Positions 46,151 through 52,079 of a stretch of DNA of 52,079 nucleotides are shown here, one piece after another. How positions within the stretch are numbered: position 1 is the stretch's first letter; every line of letters begins with the position of its first letter. Where the stretch lies: the NCBI GenBank assembly GCA_020722375.1, contig DYKX01000002.1, positions 1-52,079 on the forward strand, in the 5' to 3' direction. The notes beneath the pieces are model-generated. The model was not told where the DNA came from, did not search any database, and worked only from the letters and a program-made list of their open reading frames with translations. A program made the position numbers and the translations under genes. Origin of the DNA: Anaerolinea thermophila. GTDB lineage: Bacteria > Chloroflexota > Anaerolineae > Anaerolineales > Villigracilaceae.

Positions 46151-46190
46151 AGACGCCAGTCCTTTTGCAAGGCTGGCGTCTTGTCTTTTT
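46151..46190 (+). terminator. Terminator-like hairpin in the carD-like leader
   Basis: AGACGCCAGTCCTTTTGCAAGGCTGGCGTCTTGTCTTTTT. Confidence 0.75.
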
Positions 46191-46213
46191 AGACTGACTG
46201 CCAGGAGGTCCGA

Positions 46214-46717
46214 ATGAATTACCGAAGAGGCGATGTTGTCATGCACTGCATCCACGGGCTTGGGAAAATTGTCCAGGCAGAGGAGCGATCAGTATATGGC
46301 CCCGCCATGCTGTATTACGCCGTCCAGATCGGCGATATGACCGTCTGGGTGCCAGCGGACGACAACCTGGGGACGCGCCTGCGCCCGCCCACGCGAGGAG
46401 ACGATTTTCAGCGCCTGCTGAACATCCTGAATAGCCCTGGCGACCTGCTTCCAGACGACCGCCACGAGCGGAAAGAATTGCTGACAGAATGGCTGAGCGA
46501 CGGCCGCGCCGAATCGCTTTGCCGCGTGATCCGCGGTCTCTTCCGCTACCGACAGTCTCACTCCCTGAACGACAATGACCAGATCATCCTGAGACGAACA
46601 CAACGTGCATTCGTGGACGAGTGGAGCCATTCCCTGTCCATTACACCTGCGCAGGCGGAAAACGAATTACAACATTTGCTGGCGTCCACCGTCGCCATAA
46701 ATCGAGGTCTGCCATGA
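46214..46717 (+). CDS. CarD/CdnL-family transcriptional regulator
   Basis: YRRGDVVMHCIHGLGKIVQAEERSVYGPAMLYYAVQIGDMTVWVPADD; C-terminal helical domain. Confidence 0.85.
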   Translation: MNYRRGDVVMHCIHGLGKIVQAEERSVYGPAMLYYAVQIGDMTVWVPADDNLGTRLRPPTRGDDFQRLLNILNSPGDLLPDDRHERKELLTEWLSDGRAESLCRVIRGLFRYRQSHSLNDNDQIILRRTQRAFVDEWSHSLSITPAQAENELQHLLASTVAINRGLP

Positions 46718-46953
46718 TGTCAGAGGAAAAACAAATCATTCTCAAGGCCGTGGAACATTTCCTTCAGACAGGAAATACCAACGATCTCTCGATAAAGGTC
46801 ACACGCATTCCCGACAACAAAACCAGTTACGTCGAACAGAGTTCCGGGGACGGCCGCTCCATCATGCTGGACGAATACCGCCTCAATGGCAAAACCATTT
46901 GGGCGGGCTATAGCAGCCGCTCTGGCATGGTCTATCTGAGTCTCGTGGGATAA
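46714..46953 (+). CDS. Hypothetical small protein
   Basis: ATGA overlap with upstream stop; MMSEEKQIILKAVEHFLQTGNTNDLSIKVTR. Confidence 0.65.
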   Translation: MMSEEKQIILKAVEHFLQTGNTNDLSIKVTRIPDNKTSYVEQSSGDGRSIMLDEYRLNGKTIWAGYSSRSGMVYLSLVG

Positions 46954-46975
46954 TTTTCCACACAACCGATCGAAG

Positions 46976-47003
46976 AGCCGCCTCAAAGTGGGCGGCTTTT
47001 TTT
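46976..47003 (+). terminator. Intrinsic terminator
   Basis: AGCCGCCTCAAAGTGGGCGGCTTTTTTT. Confidence 0.8.
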
Positions 47004-47093
47004 CGATTCTGGGACAGCCACAAAAAAGAATATGACAAATCTCCCACTTTTTCCATGACCAGCGCGAGGTTTTATTCGGAATATAATCACAGC

Positions 47094-47912
47094 ATGACCA
47101 AACTCCTTAACCGACAGATTGCCCTGCCGCAGGACCACGGCTCATGGGTGTTCATCCTCAGCCCGCTTCTTATCGGACTGTTCGCGGGCGGCACGTTCGA
47201 TTACGCGTCTCTCGCGCTGACGGCCGCGGCGATGGCCGCCTTCCTCATCCGCCAGCCGTCGGCGGTAATGACAAAGGCCTACGCGGGCAGGCGTCCGCGC
47301 AGTGACCTGCCCGCGGCGCGCTTCTGGTTTGTCCTCTACGGCATCCTCGCCATTCTGTCACTGGCAGAACTTTTTTATCTTGGACAGGGTTACATCGCCC
47401 TGCTCGCCATCCCTGGGATTCCCGTCTTCGCCTGGCATCTCTATCTCGTCAGCAAACGCGCCGAGCGGAGGCAGGCTGGCGTGGAAGTCGTCGCGACAGG
47501 AGTCCTGTCCCTCGTCGCCCCCGCCGCCTTCTGGGTGGGACTCGGTCGCTACGACGCGATGGGCTGGTGGCTGTGGACGTTGACGTGGCTGCAGTCCGCC
47601 GCCAGCATCGTCTACGCGTATCTGCGTCTCGAACAGCGGGAACAGGCCGAAGGTCAGGAAAGAAGCGAGAAATGGAAACGCGGGCGGCGCGCCTTTCTGT
47701 ACACATCCTTCAACCTGGCCGCGGCGCTCGTCCTCGGCTGGAGCGGAATCCTGCCGCAGTGGATCTTCGTCCCGTATCTGATTCAGTGGCTGGAAACGGT
47801 CTGGGGGATCGAGAACCCCGCCACGGGTTGGAAGCCGACGCGCATTGGCATCCGCCAGTTGATCGTCAGCACGCTGTGGACGATCCTGTTTATTGTCACA
47901 TGGAGGTTGTAA
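47094..47912 (+). CDS. YwiC-like membrane protein
   Basis: ALPQDHGSWVFILSPLLIGLFAGG...; multi-TM. Confidence 0.78.
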   Translation: MTKLLNRQIALPQDHGSWVFILSPLLIGLFAGGTFDYASLALTAAAMAAFLIRQPSAVMTKAYAGRRPRSDLPAARFWFVLYGILAILSLAELFYLGQGYIALLAIPGIPVFAWHLYLVSKRAERRQAGVEVVATGVLSLVAPAAFWVGLGRYDAMGWWLWTLTWLQSAASIVYAYLRLEQREQAEGQERSEKWKRGRRAFLYTSFNLAAALVLGWSGILPQWIFVPYLIQWLETVWGIENPATGWKPTRIGIRQLIVSTLWTILFIVTWRL

Positions 47913-48163
47913 TGGAACAACTCAAGTGGACAAAACTCACCGACATTTACGGACGCTTTCAAGCCGAGTTGATCGAAAACTATCTCGAATCGAACGGCAT
48001 TGACGTGGAACTTTTTCAAGAGGCGGTGGGAAACAGCATTTATCCCACCACCATTGACGGGCTTGCGAAAGTGCAGATCTTCGTAGAAAAAGAGAACCTG
48101 CCTGAAGCGCGCAAACTGCTCGAACGATTTAACGAAGAAACCAACGACGAGGAAACAGAATGA
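47912..48163 (+). CDS. DUF2007-like putative signal-transducing protein
   Basis: YGRFQAELIENYLESNGIDVELFQEAVG...AKVQIFVEKENLPEARKLLERF. Confidence 0.75.
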   Translation: MEQLKWTKLTDIYGRFQAELIENYLESNGIDVELFQEAVGNSIYPTTIDGLAKVQIFVEKENLPEARKLLERFNEETNDEETE

Positions 48164-48498
48164 AAAACACCGTCATTCTCATCAACGACAACGGCATGGG
48201 CAAGGGAGAACTGCCGCTTCAACAAACGCTCATCGGCAAGTATCTCGAACTGCTTTTGCAACATGATCAACTTCCCGCCGCCATCTGCTTCTACACCGAA
48301 GGCGTGCGGCTGGTCTGCAAAGATTCGCCCGTGCTCGAAAGCCTGCGCGCCCTCGAAGCGCGCCGCGTACGCCTCATCGTGTGCAGTACCTGCCTGAACT
48401 ATCTTAACCTGACCGATAAAGTGCAGGTCGGCATCGTGGGCGGGATGGGCGACATCCTCGAAGCACAGATCAAAGCAGACAAGGTGATTACGCTCTAG
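48160..48498 (+). CDS. DsrE/YedF C-terminal-like protein
   Basis: VILINDNGMGKGELPLQQTLIGKYLELLL...VRLIVCSTCLNYLNLTDKVQVGIVG. Confidence 0.82.
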   Translation: MKNTVILINDNGMGKGELPLQQTLIGKYLELLLQHDQLPAAICFYTEGVRLVCKDSPVLESLRALEARRVRLIVCSTCLNYLNLTDKVQVGIVGGMGDILEAQIKADKVITL

Positions 48499-48499
48499 A

Positions 48500-50320
48500 A
48501 TGACTGAACGTTCCAGACATCCCCGTCTCATCCGTACCCTTCGGCTTCGCTCAGGGCAAGCATTCGGCCTGTTCCTGATTCTATTGAGCGGATTCATGCT
48601 GTTGACGATTCCCGCCGCGGCCTCCCCCGCGTTGGATTCCGCCACCGCCACTGTCACGCCTGCCATCTTCGTGACGCCCTCCCCCACCATGTATCTGGTG
48701 ACACTGACTCCGACGCCCACCATCGCGCCGACTCCCACCTTTGACGTCAGCCGCCTCAACAAGCCGATCGTGGACGAACCCCCCTCCCAACTGGACGAGG
48801 GGCTGCTCGTCTACTGGGGCGTGTGCATGGCCTGTCACGGCGACACGGGACAGGGTCTCATCGACGCGTGGCGCGATTCCTTCGGCGAAGACCGCGATTG
48901 CTGGACGTCGAAATGTCATGCCTCCAATCATCCGCCGCAGGGATTTGAATTTCCGCGCATCGTCCCCGCGCTGACGGGCACAGGCACGCTCCTGCGCTTC
49001 GTCAACGCGGAGCAGTTATATCGGTACAACCTTGCCAACATGCCCTGGTGGGACCCTGGCTCATTGACCAAAGAAAAAGCGCTGGCGGTCACTGCCTACC
49101 TTCTGAAGATGAACGGCAAACTTCCCGAAGGTGTCACTCTCACCGCCGCCAACGGACACTTCATCCCCATCCAATACGCCGTCAAGGAACCGCCCACACA
49201 AAACAACCTGTGGAAATTTCTCCTCGCAGGCGCGTTGATCCTGGCGGGAGTGGGAATCGGGATTCAATCCGTCCAGCCGCGCACAGGGAAACGTCCCAGT
49301 TTCATCCTGCACCTGCATCCGCCGACCATCCCCGCTTTGCAGGCGCGCTTCCGTTACACGCTCGGCGCGGGCGGACTGGCCGTCTTCCTTTGCCTCGTCC
49401 TGCTGGTGACGGGCCTGCTGGAGATGTACTACTACATCCCCTCGGTAGAACGCGCCGCCGCAACCATTCAAGAGATCACCTTCCTCGTCCCCTACGGCGG
49501 ACTCGTCCGCAGCCTGCATTTCTGGTCGGCGCAGGCGCTGGTAATGGCAGCCGCCATCCATTTACTGCGCGTGGTCTTCACGGGCGCATTCACCAAACCG
49601 CGCCGCTTCAACTACCTGCTCGGCCTGGGATTGTTCGTCATCGTGCTGCTACTCGACTTCACGGGCTACGTCCTGCGCTGGGACGAGGGCATCCGCTGGG
49701 CGCTGATCGCGGGGACCAACCTGCTGGGTTCCGTCCCGAAGATCGGCGAGGGACTCGTCCGCTTCGTTTCTGGGAACCTCGAGCCGGGTCCCGCCATGCT
49801 GATTCGATTCTACGCCTGGCATCTCTTCGGTCTCGCCATCCTCGGCGGCATCCTGATGATCTGGCACCTCTTCCGCGTCCGCCGTGACGGAGGCATCGCC
49901 GCCGCTGTTGCGCAAATTGGCAATTTGCGCAACAACGAGCGCATCTCCCGCGCCGAACTCCTGCGCCGCGAAGTCGTCGCCATGCTGGTGGCAGGAGGAA
50001 TTCTCCTGCTGTTTTCCACTTTCATTCCCGCGCCCATCGAACAGCCGATGAGCTCCACCCTCGTCAGCCTGGCAGAATCGCGGGCGCCGTGGTTCTTCCT
50101 GTGGGTGCAGGAACTGCTCAAGATCGGCGACCCATTCCTGTGGGGCGTGGCCGCGCCGCTAATCGTCCTGCTGATGTTGGGACTCATCCCCTGCATCTTC
50201 CCGCGCGTGCACGAATCCGAGATCGGACGCTGGTTCCCCCGTTCGGGCCGCGCCGCGCAACTCTTCCTCGCCATCCTGCTGTTGACCATTATCACGTTGA
50301 CCATCCTCGCCACGCGGTAA
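48500..50320 (+). CDS. Cytochrome c - cytochrome b fusion (bc-type complex subunit)
   Basis: CMACHGDTGQG heme-c site, CWTSKCH, then cytochrome b with HFW...HLL and WHLF...WHLF heme b ligands. Confidence 0.88.
   Translation: MTERSRHPRLIRTLRLRSGQAFGLFLILLSGFMLLTIPAAASPALDSATATVTPAIFVTPSPTMYLVTLTPTPTIAPTPTFDVSRLNKPIVDEPPSQLDEGLLVYWGVCMACHGDTGQGLIDAWRDSFGEDRDCWTSKCHASNHPPQGFEFPRIVPALTGTGTLLRFVNAEQLYRYNLANMPWWDPGSLTKEKALAVTAYLLKMNGKLPEGVTLTAANGHFIPIQYAVKEPPTQNNLWKFLLAGALILAGVGIGIQSVQPRTGKRPSFILHLHPPTIPALQARFRYTLGAGGLAVFLCLVLLVTGLLEMYYYIPSVERAAATIQEITFLVPYGGLVRSLHFWSAQALVMAAAIHLLRVVFTGAFTKPRRFNYLLGLGLFVIVLLLDFTGYVLRWDEGIRWALIAGTNLLGSVPKIGEGLVRFVSGNLEPGPAMLIRFYAWHLFGLAILGGILMIWHLFRVRRDGGIAAAVAQIGNLRNNERISRAELLRREVVAMLVAGGILLLFSTFIPAPIEQPMSSTLVSLAESRAPWFFLWVQELLKIGDPFLWGVAAPLIVLLMLGLIPCIFPRVHESEIGRWFPRSGRAAQLFLAILLLTIITLTILATR
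48536..48560. repeat. In-frame CCCTTCGGCTTCGCTCAGGG repeat in the signal-peptide region
   Basis: ACCCTTCGGCTTCGCTCAGGGCAAG, encoding TLRLRSGQA. Confidence 0.75.
49907..49933. repeat. Perfect 27-nt palindrome inside cytochrome b CDS
   Basis: GTTGCGCAAATTG-G-CAATTTGCGCAAC. Confidence 0.92.
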
Positions 50321-50357
50321 CACCACCGACCACCTGACCACTTAGACTATTCAGACC

Positions 50358-50774
50358 ATGAGACACCTCCCGCGAAGAAACTTCATCAAACTCCTCAGCA
50401 ACTCCCTGCTCGCCTTCAGCGGCGCACTCGGATTGGGCGGACTGGCGCGCTACTTCAGTTTCCAGGCCGACCCACCGCCGCCCAAAGAGTTCGACATCGG
50501 TCCCGCCGCGAACTATCCGCAGGGATCGGTCACCGTACTGTTGCAAATCCCCGCCACCCTGCGGCACACGTCCAGGGGCTTCATCGTCATCAGCATGAAA
50601 TGCACGCACCTGGGATGCACCGTGGAAAAACCTGGCGACACGTTCGAGTGTCCCTGCCACGGTTCGCGCTTCGACGAATTCGGCAAGGTGACGCGCGGCC
50701 CCGCCACACGCGACCTGCCGCATTTCGAGGTGATTCAAAACGAAGACGGGAATCTGATCGTCCGTGTAAGTTAG
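50358..50774 (+). CDS. Rieske [2Fe-2S] protein
   Basis: CTHLGC...CPCHGSRFD; twin-arginine-like RRNFIKLL N-terminus. Confidence 0.93.
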   Translation: MRHLPRRNFIKLLSNSLLAFSGALGLGGLARYFSFQADPPPPKEFDIGPAANYPQGSVTVLLQIPATLRHTSRGFIVISMKCTHLGCTVEKPGDTFECPCHGSRFDEFGKVTRGPATRDLPHFEVIQNEDGNLIVRVS

Positions 50775-50813
50775 GCGGCGATATAATGGAATATATCGGA
50801 AAAGAATTTCCCG

Positions 50814-50880
50814 CCACGAATTTCACGAATTTACACGAATTGGAGAAATAAAAATCCGTGATAATCCGTGAAATCTGTGG
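50814..50880. repeat. CACGAATT-family inverted repeat
   Basis: CCACGAATTTCACGAATTTACACGAATT...AATCCGTGATAATCCGTGAAATCTGTGG. Confidence 0.85.
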
Positions 50881-50920
50881 CAAAGAATAGATCGTCAACC
50901 CAAACTGGAGGAGCGACATC

Positions 50921-52066
50921 ATGGATTTCGACCTGAACGAAGAACAACGCATGTGGAAGAAAACCGTCCACGAGTTTGTGGCGGCCGAGGTGCAGCCCAA
51001 AGCCCGCGAGGTGGACGAAACCGACCAGTTCAATTGGGAGGCGGTGCGCAAGGGGGGGGCGATCGGCCTGCTCGGGCTGAGCATCCCCGAAGAGTACGGC
51101 GGCGCGGGCGTGGATAGCATCAGCACGATGATCGCCATCGAGGAACTCGGCTGGGGGTGCGGGTCCACCGCGTTGGCGCTGGCGGCGCACAACGGTCTCG
51201 GCACCGCGCCTCTCGTCAAGTATGGAAGCGAAGAACTCAAGAAGAAGTGGCTTCCCCTCGTCTCCAGCGGCAAGGGCAAACTCGCCGCGCTGGTGATGAC
51301 CGAACCCGGCGCAGGCTCCGACATTCAGGGCGGCATCACCTGCCGCGCTGAAAAGGTGGGGAATGACTGGGTGCTGAACGGCGCGAAGATGTGGTGTACG
51401 AACGCGTCGATTGCGGAATACATCATCGTCGTCTCGCGCACGGACCGAGGAGGCGGGTCCCGTTCCCTGAGCATGATCCTCGTCCCGACCGATACGCCCG
51501 GTCTGCACATCGCTCCGCCCGAAAAGAAGATGGGACTGCACGGCTCCCCCACCCACGCGGTGACGCTGGAAAACGTCCACGTGCCGCTCGGCAACCTGGT
51601 CGGTGAGGAAGGACGCGGCCTGCATCAGACGCTCGCCACGCTCGACGGCGGACGCATCTCCATCGGCGCCATCTCGCTCGGACTGGCCGAGGCCGCGCTC
51701 GAAGCCGCGCTGGCCTATGCCAAGGAACGCAAAGCCTTCGGGCAGGCCATTGCCAACTTCCAAGCCCTGCAGTGGAAACTGGCTGACGCCGCCACCGAGA
51801 TCGAACTGGCGCGCAGCATGCTCTACAAAGCCGCCTGGCTCAAGGATCAGAACCGTCCCTACACCACCGAGGCCGCCATGGCCAAACTCTTTGCCAGCGA
51901 AATGGCCGAACGCGTCTGCTACAACGCCATCCAGATCCACGGCGGATACGGATACAGCCGCGAATACCCCGTGGAGCGCATGTACCGCGACGCCCGCCTG
52001 ATGACCATCGGCGAGGGGACGAGCGAGGTGCAACGCCTGGTGATTGCGCGCGCCACGCTGAGGTAG
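50921..52066 (+). CDS. Acyl-CoA dehydrogenase
   Basis: MTEPGAGSDIQGGITCRAEKVGNDWVLNGAKMWCTNA...YGYSREYPVERMYRDARLMTIGEGTSEVQRLVIAR. Confidence 0.95.
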   Translation: MDFDLNEEQRMWKKTVHEFVAAEVQPKAREVDETDQFNWEAVRKGGAIGLLGLSIPEEYGGAGVDSISTMIAIEELGWGCGSTALALAAHNGLGTAPLVKYGSEELKKKWLPLVSSGKGKLAALVMTEPGAGSDIQGGITCRAEKVGNDWVLNGAKMWCTNASIAEYIIVVSRTDRGGGSRSLSMILVPTDTPGLHIAPPEKKMGLHGSPTHAVTLENVHVPLGNLVGEEGRGLHQTLATLDGGRISIGAISLGLAEAALEAALAYAKERKAFGQAIANFQALQWKLADAATEIELARSMLYKAAWLKDQNRPYTTEAAMAKLFASEMAERVCYNAIQIHGGYGYSREYPVERMYRDARLMTIGEGTSEVQRLVIARATLR

Positions 52067-52079
52067 GCTGTTTATCACT

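Noticed and set aside
48040-48762. 240-aa minus ORF containing ACPERSRRV
   Set aside because: The peptide is the reverse translation of the CCCTTCGGCTTCGCTCAGGG repeat; the ORF is antisense to DUF2007, DsrE and cytochrome genes.

Overview
This 52 kb window reads as ordinary, gene-dense bacterial chromosome. Gene content, GC bias and repeat style suggest an Anaerolineae-like Chloroflexota; that taxonomy is inference. I support about 48 CDS and one tRNA-Gln(CTG). Landmarks: a type IIG restriction-modification gene; a REP-associated Y1 (RAYT-like) transposase bracketed by its own palindromes; tRNA-Gln/glnS/rtcB; an mreBCD-pbp2-minCDE-rodA cluster; gltX; topA with an N-terminal zinc-ribbon domain; ffh-rpsP-khpA-rimM-dprA; a SufR-like regulator with a DUF59/SufT-like gene; a 1291-aa protein resembling animal soluble adenylyl cyclase; and a YwiC/DUF2007/DsrE/cytochrome c-b fusion/Rieske cluster. 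The least explained signal is the small-repeat layer. Several unrelated palindromic and tandem repeat families (a) contain or abut the stop codons of at least six or seven genes and (b) occur in frame inside coding regions, including next to the catalytic NPPY motif of the R-M gene. A second pattern is at least six genes whose start codon lies 6-7 nt after a -10-like hexamer with no leader, suggesting leaderless mRNAs. All functional names come from reading the sequence only; no database search was run.
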